From Desulfospira joergensenii DSM 10085 (GTDB lineage Bacteria; Desulfobacterota; Desulfobacteria; Desulfobacterales; Desulfobacteraceae): DNA of 64,000 bases. Each line of letters begins with the position of its first letter. Position 1 is the stretch's first letter. Under the pieces are notes generated by a model. That model saw nothing but the letters and a program-made list of their open reading frames with translations, searched no databases and was not told the origin of the DNA. The DNA lies in the NCBI RefSeq assembly GCF_000420085.1, contig NZ_ATUG01000001.1, forward strand, positions 1,302,001 to 1,366,000, read 5' to 3'. A program made the position numbers and the translations under genes. Shown here piece after piece: positions 34,694-43,365 of this stretch.

Positions 34694-35773
34694 TCACCGC
34701 CGGGAGCGCTGCTGCATTTCACAATCCGCCAGAACAAGGGCGGCCATGCTTTCCACAATGGGAACCGCCCGGGCCACCACACAGGGATCATGGCGGCCCT
34801 TGGCCTCCAACACAGTGTCCCGGCCCTGGAAATCCACGGTTTTCTGGGGCAGACCAATGGTGGCCGGGGGCTTAAAGGCCACCCGGAACAGAATGGGCTC
34901 CCCGTTGGAAATGCCGCCCTGGATCCCGCCGCTGTTATTGGTCAGGGTGCCCAGCCGGTCTCCCCTGGAGACAAAGGGGTCGTTATGCTTGGATCCCCTC
35001 ATTTTTGTCCCTGAAAATCCAGAGCCGATTTCAAAGCCCTTGGTCGCCGGGATGGAAAGCATGGCCCGGGCCAGCATGGCCTCCAGCTTGTCAAACACCG
35101 GTTCCCCCAGGCCGGCAGGGACATTCCGGCATACACAGGAGACAATCCCCCCCAGGGAATCCTGATCGGTTTTGGCCTCCAGGATCAGGGCTTCCATCTC
35201 CTTTGCCGCGGCCAGGTCCGGACAGCGGATCATGGTGGCATCCACCTCATCTCTTTGAAGTTTGAAAAGATCCGGCCCCTGGGAGGAGATGTCAGACACA
35301 TCACTCACCCAGGCCACGATTTCGATCCCCAGGTCCCGGCGTAGAAATTTTTCCGCCACAGCCCCCCCGGCCACCCTGCCGATGGTCTCCCGGGCAGAGG
35401 ACCGCCCCCCTCCGCTGGATGCCCGGGTCCCGTACTTCATCTCATAGGTATAATCTGCATGGGAGGGCCTCGGGATCCCACTCATATCCTCATAATCATG
35501 GGGCCGCTGGTCTTGATTGGGTACAAAAAGAGAGATGGGGGTTCCCAGGGTTTTTCCGTTTTCAGTTCCCGACTGGATGGTCACCCGGTCGGTTTCATCC
35601 CTGTCCGTGGTCAGGGTGCTCTGGCCGGGCCTTCTTCTGTCCAGCTGGGGCTGGATATCCGATTCGGTAAGATCCATGCCCGGCGGACACCCGTCCACAA
35701 CAGCCCCCACCCCCCTGCAATGGGACTCCCCAAATGTGGAAACCCTGAATACACGCCCGAATGTACTTGACAT
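34694..35773 (-). CDS. aroC: Chorismate synthase
   Basis: 359-aa FMN-dependent enzyme forming chorismate from EPSP, the last shikimate step. Signatures: [18 protein letters not shown] near the N-terminus, [19 protein letters not shown] (FMN/phosphate-binding Arg and Ser) and KGFEIGSGF and GGISNGEPI later. Full family length. GGGGT precedes the ATG. The other shikimate gene in the window is the DAHP synthase at 53068. Confidence 0.97.
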   Translation of the reverse strand: MSSTFGRVFRVSTFGESHCRGVGAVVDGCPPGMDLTESDIQPQLDRRRPGQSTLTTDRDETDRVTIQSGTENGKTLGTPISLFVPNQDQRPHDYEDMSGIPRPSHADYTYEMKYGTRASSGGGRSSARETIGRVAGGAVAEKFLRRDLGIEIVAWVSDVSDISSQGPDLFKLQRDEVDATMIRCPDLAAAKEMEALILEAKTDQDSLGGIVSCVCRNVPAGLGEPVFDKLEAMLARAMLSIPATKGFEIGSGFSGTKMRGSKHNDPFVSRGDRLGTLTNNSGGIQGGISNGEPILFRVAFKPPATIGLPQKTVDFQGRDTVLEAKGRHDPCVVARAVPIVESMAALVLADCEMQQRSRR

Positions 35774-36158
35774 GACACCCCCTTTGATCTTTTTTATCTG
35801 TTGGATACTATTTATTACCAGATCCGGAGGGGAGTTTCACTGGTTTTCTGATAAAGCAGGAGGGGCTGGGAAGGTCTTTACCTTGATAAAGAAAACGCCC
35901 GGGGGCTTCCCTTTTTGAACAATTTTTTGAACAATTGAAAAAAGTGTGCAAAAAAAATATATTTTGATCGATTATCACCATGGCAGCCGGATTTTAAATT
36001 CAACAATCCATCATCCCCTAGGATTAGGTACATATCTGTCAGGCCTTTGGGCGGATAAGGGGCCGAATGCGCCGGACCGGAAGATGAAAGGGACGGCACC
36101 CGGATTTAGCAGGGGGAACAGATTCTTAAAAAGGCGGCTATAAATGTGCCGGCTTTTC
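35774..36158. other. Divergent intergenic region between aroC and the cyclase-RND operon
   Basis: About 385 bases with no supported gene. The part near 35920-36010 is AT-rich and probably holds the minus-strand aroC promoter, which I cannot pin down. Short open frames on both strands (e.g. 35946-36143) have no protein-like features. The promoter of the plus-strand operon begins at 36159. Confidence 0.5.
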
Positions 36159-36188
36159 TTGACAAGCGGTCCCCTCATGGCTTACAGT
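36159..36188 (+). promoter_or_regulatory. Sigma70-type promoter of the cyclase-RND operon
   Basis: Perfect TTGACA (36159-36164), 18-base spacer, TACAGT (36183-36188, 4 of 6 matches). The predicted transcription start is near 36195, about 50 bases before the cyclase start codon. A terminator-like hairpin follows within 15 bases of that start. Confidence 0.6.
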
Positions 36189-36207
36189 CTCCGGACGTCT
36201 TTCTGGC

Positions 36208-36231
36208 AGCGGAGAAGATCTCCGCTTTTTT
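36208..36231 (+). terminator. Terminator-like hairpin in the 5' leader of the cyclase-RND operon
   Basis: Perfect 8-bp stem AGCGGAGA / TCTCCGCT with loop AGA, followed by a run of six T (36226-36231). It lies between the predicted transcription start (about 36195) and the first gene (36247), so it would stop or pause nearly all transcripts unless an antiterminator or a second promoter intervenes. It could instead end an upstream plus-strand transcript, though no gene is seen there. Confidence 0.6.
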
Positions 36232-36246
36232 GCGTACCGGCGCTGA

Positions 36247-37560
36247 GTGAAATATATGAACGATGATCTGGAACACTTTTACAACAAGCTTCAGGATCTG
36301 GTAATCGACCAGGCAAGACACCTGATCAACCAGTCCCAGTATACCAAAACCCTTCTTTCATCCCTGCCGGTTGCCATCCTGGCCACGGATGCAGACGGCA
36401 GAATTCAGACCATGAATCAGATTGCAGAGAAGATTCTGGCAACCCATCTGGCAGACATCAAAGATCATCCCGTGGGCAGCCTCTTTCCCAACAGTCCCGA
36501 AGTTACAGCCCAAATTGAGAGCACCCTCCTTAAAGGACGGACGCACCATATGCGCTCGGAAAACCTGTCCCTCAACACCGGAGAAAAGATAGTGGGGAAC
36601 CTCTACCTGCATCCCCTGAAAGATGATGAACAGCAGATCTGCGGCCTCCTGATGACCATTGAGGACAGGACGTATATTCATTTTCTCACCGATGCATTCC
36701 GCCGGTATGTTCCGCCGTCGGTGTCGGAAATCATTGCAAAAGAGCCGGCCCGCCTGCAGCTGGGAGGAGAGGAAAAGGAACTGAGCGTCCTGTTTTCCGA
36801 TCTGGTGGGCTTTACCACCCATTCCGAACGGCTGCCTCCCCGACGGATTGTCGAGATTTTGAGCGATTATTTCAAAGAAATGACCGATGAAATATTCAAA
36901 TATGAAGGGACCCTGAAAGAGTATGTCGGTGATGAGATGATGGCGATTTTCGGCGCACCCATCGAGCAGGCCGACCATGCCGGACGGGCATGTGCGGCTG
37001 CCCTGGCCATGTCGGAAAAAGCCCGGCAGCTCCGGAAGAACTGGGAAAAAAACGGCCGCCCTCCGCTTTACGCCAGGACAGGGATCAATACCGGCCCCAT
37101 GCTGGTCGGAAACCTGGGCTCTCCCTACCGGTTTTCATACGGTGTCCTGGGGGATCAGGTGAATCTGGCCTCCCGTCTGGAAGGGCTCAACAAGATCTAC
37201 GGGACCGAAATCATTATCGGAGAAAATACAGCCGGAATGCTGGATGAGGCATTTGTCCTCCGTGAACTCGATTATGTCCGGGTCAAGGGAAGGAAGCAGG
37301 CCATCAGCATCTATGAGCTTGTCAGCCATGGGGAACAGCCCCGCCTGGAAAAGCAGGATGAGGTGATCCTGTACTATGGGGCAGGTCTGGACAGCTACCG
37401 TCAAGAAAAATGGGAGACTGCCATTGAAAATTTTCAAAAGGTCCTGGCATATCGCCCGGATGACGGCCCGTCCAGGGAAATGGTGAAACGGATTCGTTCT
37501 TTTATGGAAGTACCGCCGGGACGGGACTGGGACGGTATATATGAACAGGTTAATAAATAA
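36247..37560 (+). CDS. PAS-domain class III nucleotide cyclase (candidate guanylate cyclase)
   Basis: 437-aa soluble cyclase. PAS domain about 30-150 (LPVAILATDADGRIQTMN), class III catalytic domain about 172-365, and a TPR-like C-terminus (about 375-415, YYGAGLDSYRQEKWETAIE). Metal-binding Asp185 (FSDLVGF) and Asp229 (YVGDEMM) are present. The two base-selecting positions are unusual: Glu225 (LKEYVGD) replaces the adenine-contacting Lys, and Gly299 (SYGVLGD) replaces Thr/Asp. Glu at the first position is the hallmark of guanylate cyclases, so cGMP may be the product (inference). Numbering is from the GTG at 36247; an ATG at 36256 is an alternative. First gene of the RND operon. Confidence 0.9.
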   Translation: MKYMNDDLEHFYNKLQDLVIDQARHLINQSQYTKTLLSSLPVAILATDADGRIQTMNQIAEKILATHLADIKDHPVGSLFPNSPEVTAQIESTLLKGRTHHMRSENLSLNTGEKIVGNLYLHPLKDDEQQICGLLMTIEDRTYIHFLTDAFRRYVPPSVSEIIAKEPARLQLGGEEKELSVLFSDLVGFTTHSERLPPRRIVEILSDYFKEMTDEIFKYEGTLKEYVGDEMMAIFGAPIEQADHAGRACAAALAMSEKARQLRKNWEKNGRPPLYARTGINTGPMLVGNLGSPYRFSYGVLGDQVNLASRLEGLNKIYGTEIIIGENTAGMLDEAFVLRELDYVRVKGRKQAISIYELVSHGEQPRLEKQDEVILYYGAGLDSYRQEKWETAIENFQKVLAYRPDDGPSREMVKRIRSFMEVPPGRDWDGIYEQVNK

Positions 37561-37660
37561 GTGCTTTTGTATAAAGGCATTATCAGTTTCTAAAATCAGA
37601 TTCCGCACATCCGTTAATGATTCTTTATCAAAGAGGGTGCTGCAAAAGGAGAACTTCAGT

Positions 37661-38503
37661 TTGAAAAAGAGATTAAAAAGTCATTCAAAAAAGTTTGTTT
37701 TTATTTTTCTGATGCTGCCCTTGTGGGGGATGCTGTTTCATTCCACAGTCTACAGCCAAGAGATGACCGGCCGGCAGATCATGGAAGAACAGAAAAACCG
37801 CCAAAGCGTTGATACGGAATACGGCGAAGAAATAATGATGCTGGTTGACGGCAGAAGCGGGACAAAGGAAAAACGGGAAATCAAACGGTATGGAAAAAAG
37901 ATGGACAACGACCTTAACCGGTATCTGCTTGTTTTCACAGGGCCGGCAGACATCAAGGGCACTGCACTTTTAACCCATGAGCAGGAAGCCGAGGATGACC
38001 AGTGGCTTTATATGCCGGCAACCCAGAAGATGCAGCGCATTGCCTCGGCAAGCAAGAAATCCTATTTCATGGGAACCGATTTTACCTATGAGGACATGGA
38101 ACCGGAAAAAATCGAAAACTTCCAGTATACGATTTTAAAGGATGAAACCCTTGACCAGGTGGAACCGGCGGCTGAATGCTGGGTGATTGAAGCCCTGCCT
38201 TCACAGGATGGACAAAAACGCTCCAGCGGATATTCAAAGCGGATTCTCTGGGTGGATAAAGCCAATTTTACAAGTCTGAAGGTGGAATTCTACGACCGGA
38301 GAAAACGTCTGCTCAAAACCCAGAGAGCATATGAAATTCAAAATATATCCGGTACGGTGTTCCGTCCCAAAAAAGTGATCATGGACAATCACAAGAAAAA
38401 TCATAAAACCCTCTGTCTTGTCAGGAAAAGATTGGTTGATTCCGACATCAAGGATCAGATTTTCACAGAGCGCTTCATTCTCAGCAACCAGCATGACAAT
38501 TAA
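37661..38503 (+). CDS. Outer membrane lipoprotein-sorting (LolA-like) periplasmic protein
   Basis: About 280 aa with signal peptide (hydrophobic core FVFIFLMLPLWGMLF, cleavage near VYSQ). The mature part is a LolA-like half-barrel of the type annotated as outer membrane lipoprotein-sorting protein: QWLYMPATQKMQRIAS, SYFMGTDFTYEDM, ILWVDKANFTSLKVEFYD. These proteins accompany MMPL/RND exporters and probably carry a lipid or lipoprotein across the periplasm. I start at the TTG at 37661 (AAAGGAG about 9 bases upstream); a longer reading from 37541 would overlap the cyclase gene and misplace the signal peptide. Confidence 0.82.
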   Translation: MKKRLKSHSKKFVFIFLMLPLWGMLFHSTVYSQEMTGRQIMEEQKNRQSVDTEYGEEIMMLVDGRSGTKEKREIKRYGKKMDNDLNRYLLVFTGPADIKGTALLTHEQEAEDDQWLYMPATQKMQRIASASKKSYFMGTDFTYEDMEPEKIENFQYTILKDETLDQVEPAAECWVIEALPSQDGQKRSSGYSKRILWVDKANFTSLKVEFYDRRKRLLKTQRAYEIQNISGTVFRPKKVIMDNHKKNHKTLCLVRKRLVDSDIKDQIFTERFILSNQHDN

Positions 38504-38531
38504 AAAAGCCTATTGCAGATAGAGACATCCT

Positions 38532-41273
38532 ATGCAGAAATTAATCCTGTGGAGCCACCGTCACCCCAAAACCATTGTTATTTTTATCCTTGCCATAACC
38601 CTGTTTTTCAGTTTGGGTCTTAAAAAACTTAGGATTGATGCCTCTTCTTCCGGCATGATGCTCCAGCATGACCCCTCAATGGCTTACTACAACGATACCG
38701 TTGAAAAATTCGGAACAGAGAATATCACGGTTGTTTTTATCAAAGACAAGGATCTGTTCACCCCGGAGAAGCTTCTCCGCCTGGATGATATCCAGTATGC
38801 CCTCGAAAGCCTGCCGGCTGTCCAGAAGACGGAAAGCCTTTTTACGGTCACCAATTTCAAGGGGGAAAACGGATCGCTGAACGTCCTGCCCCTGATGGAT
38901 TATCTGCCGGAGACCTTGGAAGAGGCGGCCCGGGTCAAGGCCGATGCCCTGAACAATCCCATCTGGGTCAACAATATCATCTCCCCCGACGGCAATGCAG
39001 TGGCACTGAACCTCTTTGTCACACCGGACCCGGACGATCCGGATTTTGTCCTTCATTTTACGGATAAGGTTGAAGAGATCATTGGCAAGGCCCGGCCGGA
39101 TTTTGAAAAAGTGTTCCAGCTGGGCAATTCCTATACCCGCAAATCAATCACCGAATGCATCATTTCAGATCAGATGACCATGGCACCGCTCTCCGTCATT
39201 GTCCTGCTTCTCATGCTGCTGGTGACCATGCGGACTTCGGCCGGTGCTGTCCTGCCCATGCTGACAGCGGGCAGCAGTGTCGTCTGGTCGGCCGGGTTCA
39301 TGGGATATATGGGGATTCCCCTTAATATCCTGACCGTCATTGTCCCCTCCCTGATCATCGTTATCGGGTCCACAGAAGACATTCATCTTCTGGCCAAATA
39401 TTTTGAGGGACTCAAGGCAGAAGGGGGCAGCAAACTCAAAGCAGTGGATTTCATGGCGGCAAAGACCAGCACGGCCGTCATGCTGACCGCCCTGACCACC
39501 TTCCTGGGATTCTTATCCATTACCATCAACGACATCCTGATCCTGAAGCAGTTCGGTATCGTTTCCTCATTCGGGCTTTTTGTCAATCCCCTGATCACCT
39601 GCCTGGTCACGCCGGTTTACCTGAAGTTTTTCGGTCCCGGCCTGAAACACCCGGAAAAGGGGAAAGCAAATTTGAATTCCCGTCTGCTGGCAGCCCTTTC
39701 GAACCGAATTATCCTTCTGGTACAGACCCAGAAGAAACTGATCCTGGGATTTTCCCTGACCCTTTCCATTATCATGGGGCTTTTTATTTTCGACGTCAAA
39801 GTGGACAATGACCTTCTCGGGTATTTTAAACCCGATTCCCCCATACGGATGAGAAGTCAGATGCTCCATGAAGAGATCGCAGGCCCCCAGGCCTTCTACA
39901 TCCGTGTGAGCAGCGGGGTCAAAGGATATTTTAAAGAGCCTGAAAATCTTGCCCAGGTTGCCGGCCTGGTCAGCTATATGCAGGAAAAGAACTGGTTTGA
40001 CAAGGTGATTTCCCTCACTGAATTCCTCAAGCTCATCCACAAGGAAATGAACAACGGGGATCCGGTATTTTTTAAGCTGCCCACTTCAAAAAAACTGATC
40101 GCCCAGTATCTTTTAACCCTTCAGCGGGATGAAATTGAGCGGTATGTGTCGCCGGATTACAGCGAGGTCAATCTCATGGTACGGCATATCAAAGGCTCTT
40201 CCCACGAACTGAATGAGGCCGTGTCTGATGTGAAAACCTATATGGCGGCCCATTTGAATCCCCATTTGAAAACCGGCTTTACCGGAGAGAATATCCTGGT
40301 GAACAATGCTGCAGACAGCATTGCCTACGGCCAGGTCTGGTCCCTGACCCTGCTTTTGTTCATCATATTTGTCATCATGTCCGTCCTGTTCGTCAACATC
40401 AAGGCAGGACTTTTATCCCTTGTGCCCAATTTTTTCCCCATTATCCTTGTTTTCGGGGTCATGGGGATCTTCAAGATATCCCTGAACGTCGGGACCGCCA
40501 TGGTTGCAGCCATTGCCATCGGCATTGCAGTGGACGATACGGTTCATCTCATGACCCACTACAACCGGGATATGAGAAAGCTCCAGGACCAGGATAAGGC
40601 CATGGAATCCTGTATCCGTTCGGAAATCACCCCGGTGATCTCCACATCCACTGCCCTGGCAATGGGATTTGCCGTGATCTGTTTTTCCAGTTTCAAGCCC
40701 ATTGTCTCCTTTGGATTTCTCTCTGCCCTGGTCATGATTTTTGCCTGTTTCGGAGATCTGCTTCTCACGCCGGTCCTATTGTCTTCAACCCAGCTGATCA
40801 CCATCTGGGATATGGTCAAACTGAACCTGCGGCAGGAGGTCATCGAAGGGTCCCGGCTGCTGCGGGGCCTGAAACCCTGGCAGATGAAGCGTGTGATCCT
40901 GCTGGGGAAGGTCTGGGAAACCCCCCAAGGGGAACGGATCATCCGTTATGGTGAGCATGGGAATACCATGTTCATGGTGCTGGAAGGCAGCGCTGAGGTT
41001 TTGACCCGGGATGCCAACGACGCCCCCTGTGTAATCGGCAGTGTCAGGCCCGGGGATATTTTCGGGGAAATGGCCCTGGTGAACCCCGGTCCCAGAACCG
41101 CAGATATCAAAGCAACCGAAGATATGAAATGCCTTGAGTTTGACTGGAAGGGGATGAGCCGGCTCAGGACGATCTATCCGAGAATCGCAGCTCACCTTTA
41201 CCGCAATATTGCAAAAATTCTCGGACAGCGGCTCAATGAGAGAACCATTGACCTGATGAAAGTAACCAAATGA
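38532..41273 (+). CDS. RND/MMPL-family exporter fused to a C-terminal cyclic-nucleotide-binding domain
   Basis: 913-aa inner-membrane transporter. Transmembrane helix 1 at about 13-32, first ectodomain about 35-205, helices 2-6 about 210-385, helix 7 near 400, second ectodomain about 425-615, helices 8-12 about 625-770. TM4 and TM10 carry acidic relay motifs (GSTEDIHLLAKYF; GIAVDDTVHLMTHY). Residues about 785-905 form a cNMP-binding domain whose phosphate cassette is intact: GDIFGEMALVN with Glu846, then GPRTADIKA with Arg855. Thr856 after the Arg is the residue that favours cGMP in PKG and CNG channels. The domain is cytoplasmic, so nucleotide from the operon's cyclase could gate export. Substrate is probably a lipid or hydrophobic molecule (inference). 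Confidence 0.93.
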   Translation: MQKLILWSHRHPKTIVIFILAITLFFSLGLKKLRIDASSSGMMLQHDPSMAYYNDTVEKFGTENITVVFIKDKDLFTPEKLLRLDDIQYALESLPAVQKTESLFTVTNFKGENGSLNVLPLMDYLPETLEEAARVKADALNNPIWVNNIISPDGNAVALNLFVTPDPDDPDFVLHFTDKVEEIIGKARPDFEKVFQLGNSYTRKSITECIISDQMTMAPLSVIVLLLMLLVTMRTSAGAVLPMLTAGSSVVWSAGFMGYMGIPLNILTVIVPSLIIVIGSTEDIHLLAKYFEGLKAEGGSKLKAVDFMAAKTSTAVMLTALTTFLGFLSITINDILILKQFGIVSSFGLFVNPLITCLVTPVYLKFFGPGLKHPEKGKANLNSRLLAALSNRIILLVQTQKKLILGFSLTLSIIMGLFIFDVKVDNDLLGYFKPDSPIRMRSQMLHEEIAGPQAFYIRVSSGVKGYFKEPENLAQVAGLVSYMQEKNWFDKVISLTEFLKLIHKEMNNGDPVFFKLPTSKKLIAQYLLTLQRDEIERYVSPDYSEVNLMVRHIKGSSHELNEAVSDVKTYMAAHLNPHLKTGFTGENILVNNAADSIAYGQVWSLTLLLFIIFVIMSVLFVNIKAGLLSLVPNFFPIILVFGVMGIFKISLNVGTAMVAAIAIGIAVDDTVHLMTHYNRDMRKLQDQDKAMESCIRSEITPVISTSTALAMGFAVICFSSFKPIVSFGFLSALVMIFACFGDLLLTPVLLSSTQLITIWDMVKLNLRQEVIEGSRLLRGLKPWQMKRVILLGKVWETPQGERIIRYGEHGNTMFMVLEGSAEVLTRDANDAPCVIGSVRPGDIFGEMALVNPGPRTADIKATEDMKCLEFDWKGMSRLRTIYPRIAAHLYRNIAKILGQRLNERTIDLMKVTK

Positions 41274-42721
41274 CCCTTTCAGACATGCTTATCAGACTGA
41301 CCGGATTTTTGTGTGCGGTTCTCTTTTCCTGCGACAGCACCTTTGCCTCTGATGATCTGGATCTGTTTGAAGACCTGGAAAGCAGCGAATCGGAAGTCCG
41401 GACGCCGGAGGCGGTTGAGAAAAGCGGGAATCCATGGGTAAACGGATTGCTGGACAATTTCGAGGGAAGCCTGAGATTGAGGTATCATCATTTTTTTGAC
41501 AAAATGGACAGTTCCATTGAATGTGACAACAACAAAGATGTCGGAGAAGCCCTGCTCGAATTTTCAACCTCGACGGGAACATCATCCGTGAACCTCTTTA
41601 CCTCCGGATGGGTGGAAACCGGAACCCAGGACGACACCTATAGGAATGTCTCAAACTGGATGCAGGACAAGGAATATTACCGGCGCCACCTGGAAATCAA
41701 TGAGCTCTACGCAGTCTACAGCGGTGAAAACACCGATTTCACCATTGGCAAAAAGAAATTCACCAACGGGATCTGTACGCTCATTTCGCCCTCCGACCGC
41801 TTCCGCCCCATGGATATGACTGATCCCACAGATGCAAAACAATTCGGCATATGGCAGGCCCGGGCGGATTATTTTCAGGATACCACCCGGCTCGAATTTG
41901 CCGTACTCCCCGTAAACCAGCGCAATAAAGAACCCTCCCCCCTTTCAAGGTGGTGGGGGGAGAGAACCTATTCAACCCAGACCTCCCTCCCCTCGTCACT
42001 GCCCATGACAAAAGGATCGGTGACCCGGGAAGATCCGGATATCTCAGGAAAAAACATGGGATATTTTATCAAGGCAAAAACAACCCTCAGCGGATGGGAC
42101 CTTTTTGCGAGCATGGATTCCGGTCCGAATCCATACACCGTCGTGAAAAAAGAAGGCGATTCTTATTTTGAAAAAATCGTGCGTGTCTACTCCCTTGCCG
42201 GCGGATTTTCAACCACTGTCAATAAATTTGAATTCCATGGGGAGGCACTCTATAACGTCAGTGAGAACAACAAGGATGACGACTATGTCAGCTGGGCCGC
42301 CGGAGTCACCTATACGCTGAATGACACCGCCGCCCTGATCCGGATGGACCAGATCGTACTCACAATGGAATATGCCAATGAGATCATCACAGACCGCCAG
42401 AGCGCGGAAAATTATACCCAGAGTTCCCAAAACGGCCGTCCGGGACAAAATGACATCCTGGCAAGACTCCAGCTGAAATACAATGAATCCCTAAAGTTTG
42501 AAAACCTCTTTCACAACCAATTGTCAGATAATGCCTGGATGAACCGGTTTAAAATCTCGTACCGGCTGAGGGAAGGACTGACGCTGGCCTGTGCCTTTGA
42601 AATCTTCGAGGGCGATACAGATGACATTGAGTCCTCGGACGAGTACTCCTTCGACAATATCAGTTATGGGCACTGGGATCAAAACGACCGGATCGTGACC
42701 AGTTTGAAGTATGAGTTTTAA
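41270..42721 (+). CDS. Outer-membrane beta-barrel protein of the RND operon (DUF1302-like)
   Basis: 483 aa with signal peptide (about 1-26, LCAVLFSCDSTFAS), a short acidic segment, and a long region of amphipathic strands (e.g. FEGSLRLRYHHFF, DFTIGKKKFTNG, LQLKYNESLKFENLF) ending in TSLKYEF with the C-terminal Phe required for barrel assembly. It resembles the porin-like proteins that accompany LolA-like/MMPL exporters, and is probably the outer-membrane exit or acceptor. ATGA overlap with the RND gene; an intrinsic terminator follows. Confidence 0.82.
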   Translation: MTLSDMLIRLTGFLCAVLFSCDSTFASDDLDLFEDLESSESEVRTPEAVEKSGNPWVNGLLDNFEGSLRLRYHHFFDKMDSSIECDNNKDVGEALLEFSTSTGTSSVNLFTSGWVETGTQDDTYRNVSNWMQDKEYYRRHLEINELYAVYSGENTDFTIGKKKFTNGICTLISPSDRFRPMDMTDPTDAKQFGIWQARADYFQDTTRLEFAVLPVNQRNKEPSPLSRWWGERTYSTQTSLPSSLPMTKGSVTREDPDISGKNMGYFIKAKTTLSGWDLFASMDSGPNPYTVVKKEGDSYFEKIVRVYSLAGGFSTTVNKFEFHGEALYNVSENNKDDDYVSWAAGVTYTLNDTAALIRMDQIVLTMEYANEIITDRQSAENYTQSSQNGRPGQNDILARLQLKYNESLKFENLFHNQLSDNAWMNRFKISYRLREGLTLACAFEIFEGDTDDIESSDEYSFDNISYGHWDQNDRIVTSLKYEF

Positions 42722-42729
42722 AACCGGTT

Positions 42730-42782
42730 AAGGGGATTTCAATAAAAAGACCCATTCCCAGAGCAGGTCAATCCCTTTTTTC
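42730..42782 (+). terminator. Intrinsic terminator after the cyclase-RND operon
   Basis: Nine-bp stem (AAGGGGATT at 42730-42738 against AATCCCTTT at 42770-42778, one G-U pair) with a 31-base loop that itself contains a GACC/GGTC pair, followed by a T-rich tail to 42781. It begins 9 bases after the stop codon of the barrel gene. Confidence 0.6.
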
Positions 42783-43365
42783 GTGGGAAGGCAAATCATC
42801 AATAGAAATACAAAATCGTAGCTGCAAGATTATCCTGCTAATTTTGCGTTCCAAGACGACATCTATTTTTCAAAAGCATCGCTTTGGGATAAGATGGGTT
42901 CTATGTTTGATTATTTTTGACCTCCCCTTCTATCCTGAAAAAGCCGTGATTGCGCAGTCTGCTTTTCCTTCTCCTCTGTCATAATGCTCATTGTGTCACA
43001 ATATATGAATCAATATTACAGAGAATTTGACTTTTAAATAATCCCCATGCAATTATAATATATTATGATTCGGAGATGTTGTTAAAGCCCAAAAAAATTC
43101 GCCAGTCTTGTTCCCACCTGATGGATGGAAGGAAGTGGCCGCTTGAATCGTCACGATTACCTGGATGGTCTTGTGGCTCGGATGCGGGATTTGTAAGAAG
43201 GTATATGGAATTTTAAATTATGGAAGCGTAATTGTAAAAAAAGGAAGAATCATTCATATTAAGACAAAAACCGGGGAGTTCAAAATACACAGCCTGTTCC
43301 TGATTCGGTATGGTCGGCACAGTTTTATCCATACTATCGATTGACAATCAAGGAGGAGAAAATCC
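42783..43365. other. AT-rich intergenic region upstream of the TonB receptor operon
   Basis: About 580 bases without a gene. It is AT-richer than its surroundings and contains a perfect 13-base palindrome ATTGTG-T-CACAAT (42990-43002), a TTGACT (43027-43032) and a TATAAT (43054-43059), though these last two are 21 bases apart and so not a standard promoter. AGGAGG lies directly before the receptor ATG at 43366. I see no tRNA, transposase remnant or known RNA motif. Confidence 0.5.

Noticed and set aside
43027..43059. TTGACT ... TATAAT as promoter of the TonB receptor operon
   Set aside because: The spacer is 21 bases, outside the normal 15-19 range, so I list the hexamers but do not call a promoter.
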